From: Oscillospiraceae bacterium
GTDB lineage: Bacteria > Bacillota > Clostridia > Oscillospirales > Ruminococcaceae
Reading direction: 5' to 3'
Length of the DNA stretch: 13,193 bases
Assembly: GCA_017396055.1 (NCBI GenBank)
Contig: JAFQND010000096.1
Coordinates: 1 to 13,193, forward strand
How positions within the stretch are numbered: the stretch's first letter is position 1; each line of letters starts with the position of its first letter. Both the position numbers and the translations under genes were made by a program. Positions 1 through 6,394 of this stretch are shown in pieces. Under the pieces are notes generated by a model. The model was not told the origin of the DNA, did no database searches, and worked only from the letters and a program-made list of their open reading frames with translations.

Positions 1-65
1 CGAAAATCACCGGGAGCTTTGTCTTTCCTCACAGAAAATTTACAGTGTTTTTGGAAGTTGTGCTC

Positions 66-94
66 TTGTATCTTCCGATGATTTGCGGTATAAT
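66..94 (+). promoter_or_regulatory. Sigma-A-like promoter for ireB
   Basis: A perfect TATAAT -10 box lies at 89-94, with TTGTAT (3 of 6 consensus positions) 17 bases upstream at 66-71. The start codon of the downstream gene is at 165, which leaves a leader of about 65 nt. The position rules out the longer reading frame that opens at 45, because its start would lie upstream of the promoter. The -10 box is strong and the -35 box weak. Confidence 0.6.
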
Positions 95-164
95 ATTTAC
101 AAGTGGTTTTTCGGCTCGTCTTTTGGCGATGCCGCCGAGATTTAAGAAAGGGGATGTACGAACC

Positions 165-410
165 ATGTACGATAAAACTGTGACCTTCGCAGTGGCAGAT
201 GATAAAGAGGTACAGATGCGGCGCACCCTCTCTGAGGTCTATGACGCGCTGAAAGAAAAGGGGTATAATCCCATCAGCCAGATCGTGGGCTATATCCTTT
301 CTGAGGACCCCACCTACATCACGACCTACAGAAATGCCCGCAGCCTGATCAGAAAAGTCGACCGCGACGAACTTTTACAGGCAATGGTCAAACATTATCT
401 GTCCGAATAA
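165..410 (+). CDS. ireB: IreB family regulatory phosphoprotein (UPF0297)
   Basis: This 81-residue protein belongs to the IreB/UPF0297 (YrzL) family. In Enterococcus faecalis, IreB is a substrate of the PASTA kinase IreK and a negative regulator of cephalosporin resistance; in other Firmicutes its role is less clear. The hallmark core KGYNPISQIVGYILSEDP is present at about residues 32-49, followed by the YITTYRNARSLIRK segment. The N-terminus (MYDKTVTF) carries T5 and T7. T5 appears to align with one of the threonines reported as phosphorylated in E. faecalis, an alignment made from memory. Length matches the family (80-90 aa). The ATG at 165 is chosen because AAAGGGG at 147-153 serves as RBS, with a somewhat long gap of 11 nt, and because the promoter lies between this ATG and the upstream in-frame one. 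The usual partner ruvX does not follow; the gene seems monocistronic. The family call is firm, the physiological role is inferred. Confidence 0.93.
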   Translation: MYDKTVTFAVADDKEVQMRRTLSEVYDALKEKGYNPISQIVGYILSEDPTYITTYRNARSLIRKVDRDELLQAMVKHYLSE

Positions 411-449
411 AAAAGAACCTGCCATCTGTGCGGGGTCATATGACAGTTG

Positions 450-478
450 CAGACGCAGTGGACAAACCGCTGCGTCTG
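450..478 (+). terminator. Perfect 12-bp hairpin after ireB, terminator-like but without T-run
   Basis: Bases 450-461 pair with 467-478 over 12 positions (11 Watson-Crick pairs and one T-G) around a 5-base loop, ACAAA. The hairpin starts 40 nt after the ireB stop and ends 49 nt before the next start. It is followed by TTGAATTAT rather than a clean T-tract, so it is a poor intrinsic terminator by sequence. It could act as a Rho-dependent or degenerate terminator, an mRNA 3' stabiliser, or a regulatory leader structure for the following gene. The structure is certain; its role is not. Confidence 0.45.
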
Positions 479-527
479 TTGAATTATCTGAAGTCCTGTA
501 CGGTGAACGGAATGGAGAGAGATTTCG

Positions 528-824
528 ATGAAACTTACAGCGGATAAACTGGCAGCACTGACACACGGTGCCGAAAAGGTGACAGAAGGACCTGACAGCG
601 TCAGTTTCTGCAGATTTACTGAAGAACAGCAGCAGTTCTATAAAGATTCCGGAAACGAATCGTTTTATCTGAAAACTTTTACATCGGCAGGCGTCAGGCT
701 GGAGTTCAGGACGGACAGCGAGTCGCTGTTTCTTAAAATCAATGTCCCGTTTGCGACCACGAGAAGTTATTTTGCCGTCGATGTATGCGTAAACGGCGAA
801 TTGACCGGCAGCATCCAGAACTAG
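528..824 (+). CDS. N-terminal fragment of SGNH hydrolase (accessory beta domain)
   Basis: This 98-residue product is what conventional decoding gives. It has its own good RBS (GGAGAG at 514-519). It contains only the beta-strand-rich N-terminal domain found ahead of the catalytic domain in some intracellular SGNH hydrolases, with segments such as VRLEFRTDSESLFLKINV and YFAVDVCVNGELTGS. No catalytic residue is present, so alone it should have no esterase activity. It ends at TAG 822-824, and the same frame continues with coherent family sequence. I treat it as the 5' part of the interrupted gene rather than an independent protein. Confidence 0.55.
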   Translation: MKLTADKLAALTHGAEKVTEGPDSVSFCRFTEEQQQFYKDSGNESFYLKTFTSAGVRLEFRTDSESLFLKINVPFATTRSYFAVDVCVNGELTGSIQN

Positions 825-836
825 TCCGAAGAGTCC

Positions 837-1547
837 ATGACGGGCAATTATATCAAACAAACCTGTCCGACCGGCAGATTTGAAAAGCATTTTTCGCTGG
901 GACAGGGCGAAAAGACCGTTGCGGTTTTCCTGCCCTGGTCGGTCCCCACAGAGATCGAGGAGCTTTCCATTGACGACGGCTCGTTTGCAGAGCCTGTGGC
1001 AAGAGAGAAAAAGATGCTCGTTTTCGGTGACTCGATCACACAGGGATATGACGCACTGCATCCGTCGAAGCACTATGTTTCGGTGCTGTCCGGACTTCTG
1101 GGGGCAGATGCATACAACAAAGCGATCGGCGGAGAGTTTTTCGTTCCCGCCCTTGCCGCCACCGAAGAGAGCTTTGTGCCGGATTATATCCTTGTCGCTT
1201 ATGGCACAAATGACTGGGCACACACTGAGCTTGACCGCTTCAGAAGCAGCTGCAGGGAGTTTTATGAGAACCTGAGCCGCCAATATCCTGCGTCAAAAAT
1301 ATTTGCGCTCACTCCCACCTGGCGGACAGACCATGAAATGCAGTACAGCTGCGGAACATTTGCTTCTGCTGCCGATTATATCGAAGAAGTCGCTGCGGGG
1401 CTTGCCAATACTTACTGTCTGCGCGGATTCGATTTTGTCCCTCATCGGGAAGAACTGTTTGGCGACCTGCGCCTGCATCCCAACGATGAAGGATTCGGAT
1501 ATTATGCGAAGAATGTCTATGATGCAATCAGAAAGATCGTCTTTTGA
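837..1547 (+). CDS. SGNH/GDSL hydrolase catalytic fragment
   Basis: This 236-residue reading frame continues the frame of the upstream fragment after the TAG codon, opening at the first ATG 12 nt later. It carries the complete SGNH catalytic domain: VFGDSITQGYDA near residues 61-72 with the nucleophilic serine, the IGGE glycine block, AYGTNDW with the oxyanion-hole asparagine, and DLRLHPNDEGF near the C-terminus with the catalytic histidine. The 20 or so residues before the catalytic core belong to the end of the accessory domain, so this is a truncated rather than naturally short protein. No convincing RBS precedes ATG 837; CCGAAGAGTCC is a weak match. Independent translation is possible only by weak initiation or by coupling to the upstream stop. 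Confidence 0.6.
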   Translation: MTGNYIKQTCPTGRFEKHFSLGQGEKTVAVFLPWSVPTEIEELSIDDGSFAEPVAREKKMLVFGDSITQGYDALHPSKHYVSVLSGLLGADAYNKAIGGEFFVPALAATEESFVPDYILVAYGTNDWAHTELDRFRSSCREFYENLSRQYPASKIFALTPTWRTDHEMQYSCGTFASAADYIEEVAAGLANTYCLRGFDFVPHREELFGDLRLHPNDEGFGYYAKNVYDAIRKIVF

Positions 1548-1561
1548 CCATGGGATAGCAA

Positions 1562-1593
1562 AAAGACCGGGGAATACCCGGCCTTTGCTTTTT
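1562..1593 (+). terminator. Intrinsic terminator abutting the next gene's RBS
   Basis: AAAGACCGGG (1562-1571) pairs with CCCGGCCTTT (1577-1586) around the loop GAATA, with a single A-C mismatch, followed by GCTTTTT. It lies 14 nt after the SGNH stop. The T-run ends at 1593 and the RBS GAAAGGAG of the next gene begins at 1594, so the terminator sits directly on the translation start region of the C39-like gene. That gene has no visible promoter between the stop at 1547 and its own ATG, so its expression would depend on read-through or an unseen promoter. Confidence 0.75.
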
Positions 1594-1607
1594 GAAAGGA
1601 GCAGGCG

Positions 1608-2249
1608 ATGAAAAAGATCTCCTATGCCCTTACCGGCGAATCTGCGGTCCCGTCGGTTATCACCGTCGGGGCAAATTCCTCTCCCGTTTGGCTGCAGCAC
1701 CGTTGGGAGGACGGCGGATTTGCATATTACATCCGGAAAAACGGCTGTGGACACTGCTGTGCTGCCATGGCGGCAAATCTGCACGGCAAAACGCTGGACC
1801 CCTATGGGGAATATCTTTTCTGCAGAGAACTCTGGGGTCCGCCCGGAGAACATCAGGATCATTTTCAGACAGTGAGCGGCATCGTGAAGGTGCTGACTCA
1901 TCTCGGCGTGGAGGCGAAAGCCTTCGGCGTGCCGGACAGAGACGCGGCGCTTGTCCGCATCCTTGACGCACTTGCGGCAGGAAAACAGGTCATCTTCTGG
2001 TCGCAGCCGGGGGAACATTTCCCGGAGAATCCCTTCTCGAAGAGCGCACACTACGTCCTTGCGGCGGGGATACAGCCGGATGGGAAGATCCTGATCGCCA
2101 ACAGCTCGGAAAAAGCTGCGCCCGACGGTATCCAGACAGTCGACGCTGCCTACATCGGCAAGGCCCTTTATAAAGGCAGTACCGCAGGAAATCTCACCTG
2201 GAGCGTGGACGATCTTAGCAGCTGTGCGGGATATGTCATCGTGGGATAA
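1608..2249 (+). CDS. C39-like family cysteine peptidase, cytoplasmic
   Basis: This 213-residue protein looks like the C39-like peptidase family (Peptidase_C39_2, papain-like fold). The N-terminal catalytic motif is NGCGHCCAAM at residues 45-54, with C47 in the position of the nucleophile in the usual NGCGPTS motif and two further cysteines at C50 and C51. The histidine block is SAHYVLAAG with H148, followed by DGKILIANSS, where N165 takes the usual Asp/Asn position. There is no signal peptide, no transmembrane segment and no ABC transporter fusion, so it is not a bacteriocin-exporter C39 domain. The target is unknown. RBS GAAAGGAG (1594-1601) is 6 nt before the ATG. The gene stands alone between two terminators. 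The fold assignment is from motif order; activity is inferred. Confidence 0.72.
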   Translation: MKKISYALTGESAVPSVITVGANSSPVWLQHRWEDGGFAYYIRKNGCGHCCAAMAANLHGKTLDPYGEYLFCRELWGPPGEHQDHFQTVSGIVKVLTHLGVEAKAFGVPDRDAALVRILDALAAGKQVIFWSQPGEHFPENPFSKSAHYVLAAGIQPDGKILIANSSEKAAPDGIQTVDAAYIGKALYKGSTAGNLTWSVDDLSSCAGYVIVG

Positions 2250-2250
2250 C

Positions 2251-2279
2251 AAAAGACCGGGGATTTCCCGGTCTTTTTT
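2251..2279. terminator. Bidirectional intrinsic terminator between convergent genes
   Basis: AAAAGACCGGG (2251-2261) pairs perfectly over 11 bp with CCCGGTCTTTT (2267-2277) around GATTT, with a T-run through 2279. On the minus strand the same stem is followed by TTTTGTT. It therefore serves both the C39-like gene (plus, stop at 2249) and the glycosidase-like gene (minus, stop at 2282). Its first 13 bases, AAAAGACCGGGGA, are identical to those at 1561-1573. Confidence 0.88.
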
Positions 2280-2281
2280 CG

Positions 2282-4375
2282 TTACGCCAGTACAGTCGTC
2301 TCGCCAAGTTTCGCCGTGATCCGCCGGCCGTCGGTCTCGACGGTATATTCCCCGCCGTCGATCGTCAGAGTGAAGACCTTTCCGCGCAGCCGGACATTTT
2401 TCAGCCGGATCTGTTTTGTCGGAAGGACCTTTGCGGGGGTGATGCGGACAGTGCCGTCAAAGTCAGCCTTGATACCGCACATGTTGAAGATCAGCATTTG
2501 TGCGCAGGCAGTGGAGTTGATATTGGCCTGAAGAGGGGTATCCTCGCGGTCTTCGATCATATTGGCGGCGCAGGAATCGCCGAGATAGGGAAGTCTCTCA
2601 CCCCACCACAGCACCCGTTTGAGGATATCGGTCGCAAGAGCGGCATAGCCCATGTCGTAAAGCTGACCGCAGATCTGTGCGATGAAGAGGGTGCAGCTGC
2701 CGCCTCCGCCGTTGTCGATGTCGATCTGATCGTAGCCGGGGTCGGTCTTGGCGAGACTGTGCATGCCGAACTTGGATAGGAATTCGTTCTTGTTCAGGTG
2801 GGAGATGAGCTTTTCACGGGTGTGATCGTCGATGACCGGACTGTCGAGGAATTTGAACATCTGTATCGTCCAGCGTTTTCCGCGTTTACCCTCCCAGATA
2901 TGATCGTACCATCCCGCTTCTTCATCCCACAGCGAAGCAAGCAGAGGTTTCAGCGCCTCGGCCCGTTCCAGAAGCATTTCGTTCGGTTCGCCGGCAAGGC
3001 AGGAGATCCGGTAGGCGCGGATGTAGTTGTAATAGCGGCGGGCGTTCAGGTCGGGCATCACGCCCTTGTAGGGATATCTGCGCCGCAGTTCGAGATGGGA
3101 ACCGCTTCCCTTGCCGTAGTCCACCAGTTTCTGGGGACCTGTCGGGTCATCACAGACCAGTGCATGGAAGACCGCCCATTCGGCGATGGTCCGTCCGTCC
3201 ACGGTTTCGTAAAGGAAATCGGTGTCGCCGGTGTGCAGGATGTGGAAATAGATCAAGTTGATGATCTTTTCCTGGTTGACAGGGTACCACGGACCTGCCT
3301 TTGAGCCGTCCAGCGGGGTGATCGCGTAGGAGGTGGTGAGATCCACATGCAGGAATCCCTTGATCATCTGTTTGTTGACCTCGGGCTCGATCAGCGGATG
3401 CAGCATCAGTGCACCGCCGTAATCCCAAAGATAAGTACACATGCATCCGCCGTTGATGCTGCCGTTGCTGAAGAAGGGGAAGATCGCGAAGTTCGGGTTT
3501 TCCCAGCGGTTGAGGGAGTAGGTGACGACCGAGCGGTAGAAAAGGGCATCCAGCGCGGGCAGGTCGGAGGAGAATTCCGGCAGCGTACTGCGGATCCGTC
3601 CGGTCTCTTCTTCAAGCCAGTCAAAGGCTGAGGCAATATGGCTGCCGATGTCCCGGGCGGCATCACGGCATTCGGCTTCGATGCCGCTGTCCTGGCTGCC
3701 GAGATGAAGAGAAATATCGACGGTCAGCGTTTCGCCCGCCTCCACCGTGCGGACAGTCTCCCAGATATCGGCCTGACGGAAATGCTTCATACCGGAAAGG
3801 GAACAGGAAACACACATCATCGCGGCGCTTCCGTCATAGGCGCATCCATCCACATCGTCACAGCTGCCGATGAGCTCTGCGAAGGAAATGCCGTCTTCCT
3901 CCGATGTTTCAAAGGAGGCATAGTGCCGTTCGGCGGCAGCGGGGATGGGGAAGGTCCAGTCTTCTGTCCGGATGATGCCGCCGTCAAAGATGAGCTGCAC
4001 CGGCGCTTCGATCGCCCCGGAGGAAATATTGGTGAAGGCGGTCCGGAGGATGACACCGTTCTTTTTCGGCGGGATGACGCACAGGGAGCTTACTTCCCAG
4101 TTTCCTCTTTTTCCGGAGCGTCTGATGGCGTTGGGAAGCCAGACCCAATCCCGTCCCGGGATCTGTTCGCCGTCGATGCGGATCTCCATCGAGAATCCCG
4201 AACCGGACCAGGGGCAGTTCTGGATACCGTTGATTTTAGCGGCGGCTTTTTCGGGGGTGAGCACCGTCACCTTATCGCCTGCAATACCAAGATCCCGCTC
4301 GTGCAGGACACTGTTTTCACAGTAAAACCGGAAGGGGTTTTCCGAAAATGCGCTGTGGCTGAACCATTTTTTCAT
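2282..4375 (-). CDS. (alpha/alpha)6-barrel glycoside hydrolase-like protein
   Basis: The product has 697 residues from the preferred start. About residues 1-255 form a beta-rich N-terminal domain. From about 270 to 635 the sequence resembles six-hairpin (alpha/alpha)6-barrel glycosidases of the GH63/GH65/GH78/mannosylglycerate-hydrolase type. Indicative motifs are TYLWDYGGAL (314-323, D318 a candidate catalytic acid), GPWYPVNQEKIINLIYFHIL (361-380, a barrel helix), DIDNGGGGS (552-560) and PLQANINSTACAQMLIFNM (614-632). A small beta domain (about 640-697) closes the chain, as in many of these enzymes. I could not assign a GH family or substrate. There is no signal peptide, so it should act on an imported oligosaccharide or glycoside in the cytoplasm. 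The ATG at 4375 is chosen over the in-frame ATG at 4384 because the SD GAAAGG abuts the latter with no spacing but sits 9 nt before the former. It has its own promoter. Confidence 0.7.
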   Translation of the reverse strand: MKKWFSHSAFSENPFRFYCENSVLHERDLGIAGDKVTVLTPEKAAAKINGIQNCPWSGSGFSMEIRIDGEQIPGRDWVWLPNAIRRSGKRGNWEVSSLCVIPPKKNGVILRTAFTNISSGAIEAPVQLIFDGGIIRTEDWTFPIPAAAERHYASFETSEEDGISFAELIGSCDDVDGCAYDGSAAMMCVSCSLSGMKHFRQADIWETVRTVEAGETLTVDISLHLGSQDSGIEAECRDAARDIGSHIASAFDWLEEETGRIRSTLPEFSSDLPALDALFYRSVVTYSLNRWENPNFAIFPFFSNGSINGGCMCTYLWDYGGALMLHPLIEPEVNKQMIKGFLHVDLTTSYAITPLDGSKAGPWYPVNQEKIINLIYFHILHTGDTDFLYETVDGRTIAEWAVFHALVCDDPTGPQKLVDYGKGSGSHLELRRRYPYKGVMPDLNARRYYNYIRAYRISCLAGEPNEMLLERAEALKPLLASLWDEEAGWYDHIWEGKRGKRWTIQMFKFLDSPVIDDHTREKLISHLNKNEFLSKFGMHSLAKTDPGYDQIDIDNGGGGSCTLFIAQICGQLYDMGYAALATDILKRVLWWGERLPYLGDSCAANMIEDREDTPLQANINSTACAQMLIFNMCGIKADFDGTVRITPAKVLPTKQIRLKNVRLRGKVFTLTIDGGEYTVETDGRRITAKLGETTVLA

Positions 4376-4384
4376 TTGCTTCAT

Positions 4385-4390
4385 CCTTTC
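4385..4390 (-). promoter_or_regulatory. RBS deciding the glycosidase start
   Basis: On the minus strand the sequence is GAAAGG directly followed by ATG (4384), then AAGCAA and a second ATG (4375). A Shine-Dalgarno needs about 5-10 nt of spacing, so the second ATG is the likely start and the protein begins MKKWFS rather than MKQMKKWFS. Confidence 0.65.
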
Positions 4391-4407
4391 GTCGCGTTCT
4401 TATCCTC

Positions 4408-4436
4408 ATTATAGGGGAGCATTTTGCCCTCTGCAA
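4408..4436 (-). promoter_or_regulatory. Sigma-A-like promoter for the glycosidase gene
   Basis: Read on the minus strand, TTGCAG (4436-4431) and a perfect TATAAT (4413-4408) are separated by 17 bases, ending 32 nt upstream of the preferred start codon. The promoter lies just downstream of the terminator of the MBL operon, so the glycosidase gene is transcribed separately from it. Confidence 0.65.
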
Positions 4437-4459
4437 TCAAAATAAGACCAGGAATGTAT

Positions 4460-4501
4460 AAAAAAAGCCCGACGGACCGCAGGCTGCAGGTGTCGGGCTT
4501 T
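4460..4501 (-). terminator. Intrinsic terminator of the lactonase-MBL operon
   Basis: Bases 4464-4473 (AAAGCCCGAC) and 4492-4501 (GTCGGGCTTT) form a perfect 10-bp stem with an 18-base loop region. On the minus strand it is followed by a run of seven T (plus-strand A run 4460-4466, partly in the stem). It begins 10 nt after the stop of the MBL gene at 4512. Confidence 0.85.
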
Positions 4502-4511
4502 AAACGTATTT

Positions 4512-5357
4512 TTAAATCACCAGCTCCATGCCGTCATAGGAAACAAGGAATCCTTCTTTTCCGGCGAGAGCCGAAAATTCGTCGTGGGCCATGCCGCCGT
4601 TGTGGGAGAAGTGGTTGATGACACAGACGGTCTTCTCATCCACAAGACCCAGCTCTCTTAAACGGTCGCGGACGATGATATTTTCCGGCAGACCCATATG
4701 TCCGCCGTAACCGGCAGCCGCAGGGCCATAGGTGCCGTCGACGCTGAGCATCGACAGGGGCTTTTTCCGCTTTGCCAGGAATTCCCACACCTCGTCATAG
4801 AAGATGCCGGTGTCGTGGCAGTAAAGGATCGATTTTTCGCCCTCTTCGATCAGGTAGAAATAGGGCTCGCCGTTTTTCATCTCCAGCATATGCTTGGCGG
4901 GCAGGGGAGTGACCGTGTATTTTCCGGCGGTGAAGCTTTCAAAGGGCTTCAGGATATGCCAGACGATCGCCCGCTCTTCACAGATCTTCATGGTCCAGCC
5001 GGTGTCGGCGAGGAAGGTGTCGAGGGTGCCCTGAGCGCAGTGAACATGCAGCTCGGGGCTCAGCATATCGTGGCTGTAACAGCCGCCGTGGTTGCACAGT
5101 TCCCTTGCGAAGAAATGATCCATATGCCAGTGGGTGACCAGAAGATCGTGGACCTTTGACAGGTCGAGTCCATGCTGCAGCTTGTGCAGATAGGTGTCGG
5201 GCGGCAGATCAATCAGCAGATCGTCGTTGACGATGGCCTGTGAGCGGGTACGGATATCTTTTCCTCCCCGTTTCAGGGCTTCCATACATTTTTCACAGCG
5301 GCAGAAGAGGGCAGGCCAGCCCTCTGCGGCAGCGGTGCCGAGATACTGGAATTTCAT
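4512..5357 (-). CDS. MBL-fold metallo-hydrolase, PhnP-like
   Basis: This 281-residue metallo-beta-lactamase-fold protein has the dinuclear metal signature THWHMDHF, with H76, H78, D80 and H81. Further likely ligands are H156 (PAKHML), D182 (CHDTG) and H249 (INHFSHNGG, with H252 nearby). The N-terminus carries a C19-x-C21-x2-C24 motif (FCRCEKC), which recalls the structural zinc site of the phosphoribosyl cyclic phosphate phosphodiesterase PhnP. PhnP opens a 1,2-cyclic phosphate in phosphonate breakdown, but no phn gene is present here, so another phosphodiester or cyclic ester is likely the substrate. There is no signal peptide. The RBS AAGGAGG begins at the stop codon of the upstream lactonase gene (TAAGGAGG), 7 nt before the ATG, which suggests translational coupling. 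Assignment to the MBL fold is firm; the PhnP resemblance is moderate. Confidence 0.85.
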   Translation of the reverse strand: MKFQYLGTAAAEGWPALFCRCEKCMEALKRGGKDIRTRSQAIVNDDLLIDLPPDTYLHKLQHGLDLSKVHDLLVTHWHMDHFFARELCNHGGCYSHDMLSPELHVHCAQGTLDTFLADTGWTMKICEERAIVWHILKPFESFTAGKYTVTPLPAKHMLEMKNGEPYFYLIEEGEKSILYCHDTGIFYDEVWEFLAKRKKPLSMLSVDGTYGPAAAGYGGHMGLPENIIVRDRLRELGLVDEKTVCVINHFSHNGGMAHDEFSALAGKEGFLVSYDGMELVI

Positions 5358-5369
5358 CGAAACGCCTCC

Positions 5370-6359
5370 TTAATCGGTCTGACGGATGTACATGGGCGAA
5401 AGGAAGGGAATGACCTTGATGGGCTCGCCGGGGATGCCGTCGTCGTCCAGTTCGACAAAGACAACGCTGTTGCTCTTCTGGTTGGCGGCAGCGATGGCCT
5501 TTCCGTCTTCGATCAGTGCCAGCGAACGGGGGAATTTACCATAGCAGGGAGTCTCGGCCACCTTGCGAAGTTCTTTTCCTTCCACGGCAAAGACGGTGAA
5601 GGTGTCGGCGCCGCGGTTGGCGGTATAGAGCAGAGTACCAGCCTCGTTCATGCAAAGACCGGACAGATAGCTGGGCATGGCGAAATCAGGCTCGAGAGAA
5701 TCCACTCCGCCCAGGAATTCGGGCTTTTCACCGCTCACGTCGATGATCAGGATGCGGTTGGAATATTCGGTGGTGGCATAGAGAAGACCGGTATCTTCCT
5801 TCAGAAGCAGATGACGGATGCCTTCGCCCAGCGGCAGCTGGAGATAGCGTTCGTTTGTGAGCGCACCGTCTTCGGCGATATCGTAAAGATACAGCCGGTC
5901 CAGCTCGATATTGGCGATATAGGCAACAGTTTCTGCTTTGTCACAGATGATGCAGTGGGCACGGGAGATCTCCGCATCGCTCAGCCGGTGCCAGCTCTTC
6001 ATTTCACCAAAGCCGTCCTCGTTGATCCCGAGAGTGAAGACATGGCCGCTGCCGTAACAGGCGCCGGCCACTACGCCGTGCTTCGGAAAGACAGAGAGAT
6101 GACAGAAGCCGGTGCCGTCGATGGGTCTGGTTTCAAGAAGGGTACAGGCATCTCCCTCGCGTTTATAGAGATAGACACAGCCCGCGTTGTCCAGCTCGCC
6201 TACAGCGACCAGTTTGTCACCGAAGGTATCCATCCAGGTGGGACGGGCAACGAAGTCCTCCCAGAGGACGGGCCTTGCTGCGCCGTTGTCATAAAGACAG
6301 ACAGAAGGCAGGGGCGTACCGAGATTCTGGCCGCCGGTGCCGGAGATCCAATATTTCAT
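5370..6359 (-). CDS. Lactonase family beta-propeller protein
   Basis: This 329-residue protein looks like the lactonase family of seven-bladed beta-propellers (PF10282), which includes YbhE-type 6-phosphogluconolactonase. Repeated blade motifs are visible: HCIICDKAETVAYIANIELD, GIRHLLLKEDTGLLYATTEY, YLSGLCMNEAGTLLYTANRG and FPRSLALIEDGKAIAAANQK, each ending in a strand such as TFTVFAVEG or SVVFVELDDDG. There is no signal peptide, so it should be cytoplasmic. It may hydrolyse a sugar lactone, but many members have no proven activity. The start at 6359 is chosen because AAGGA lies 6 nt upstream and because the longer frame to 6404 would begin upstream of the likely promoter. It is the first gene of a two-gene operon with the MBL hydrolase (12 nt apart), divergent from the sialidase-fold pair. 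Confidence 0.8.
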   Translation of the reverse strand: MKYWISGTGGQNLGTPLPSVCLYDNGAARPVLWEDFVARPTWMDTFGDKLVAVGELDNAGCVYLYKREGDACTLLETRPIDGTGFCHLSVFPKHGVVAGACYGSGHVFTLGINEDGFGEMKSWHRLSDAEISRAHCIICDKAETVAYIANIELDRLYLYDIAEDGALTNERYLQLPLGEGIRHLLLKEDTGLLYATTEYSNRILIIDVSGEKPEFLGGVDSLEPDFAMPSYLSGLCMNEAGTLLYTANRGADTFTVFAVEGKELRKVAETPCYGKFPRSLALIEDGKAIAAANQKSNSVVFVELDDDGIPGEPIKVIPFLSPMYIRQTD

Positions 6360-6365
6360 ATAACA

Positions 6366-6370
6366 TCCTT
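6366..6370 (-). promoter_or_regulatory. RBS deciding the lactonase start
   Basis: AAGGA on the minus strand lies 6 nt before the ATG at 6359-6357. This fixes the start at MKYWISG and excludes 15 additional N-terminal residues of the longer open frame, whose start overlaps the -10 region. Confidence 0.7.
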
Positions 6371-6394
6371 CTTTCGATGGTTTTTTCTGTCCTA

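Larger units (their letters stand above)
528..1547 (+). pseudogene. SGNH/GDSL hydrolase interrupted by an in-frame TAG
   Basis: One reading frame runs from ATG 528 to TGA 1545-1547 and is broken only by TAG at 822-824. If the amber codon were read as an amino acid, the product would be 339 residues, a plausible full length for a two-domain SGNH esterase: an N-terminal beta-rich jelly-roll-like domain (about 1-135) and a C-terminal SGNH lipase/esterase domain. All catalytic blocks lie after the stop: GDSITQGYDA (block I, nucleophile Ser), IGGE (block II Gly), GTND (block III Asn) and LHPND (block V Asp/His). The family deacylates carbohydrate or lipid esters; the substrate here is unknown. There is no signal peptide. 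GGAGAG at 514-519 is the RBS, 8 nt before the ATG. Explanations are a recent nonsense mutation, translation of two pieces, amber read-through, or a sequencing or assembly error. Nothing downstream has decayed. Confidence 0.75.

Noticed and set aside
29..226. Minus-strand small frame over the ireB promoter
   Set aside because: It runs through the promoter and the ireB start with no RBS or family resemblance.
375..1283. Long minus-strand open frame opposite the SGNH gene
   Set aside because: It overlaps recognisable plus-strand coding sequence, has no family resemblance and a low-complexity Cys/Arg-rich composition; it is an antisense shadow.
3638..4414. Plus-strand open frame across the glycosidase gene
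   Set aside because: It has no recognisable motif, and the minus-strand gene has a promoter, RBS and coherent fold.
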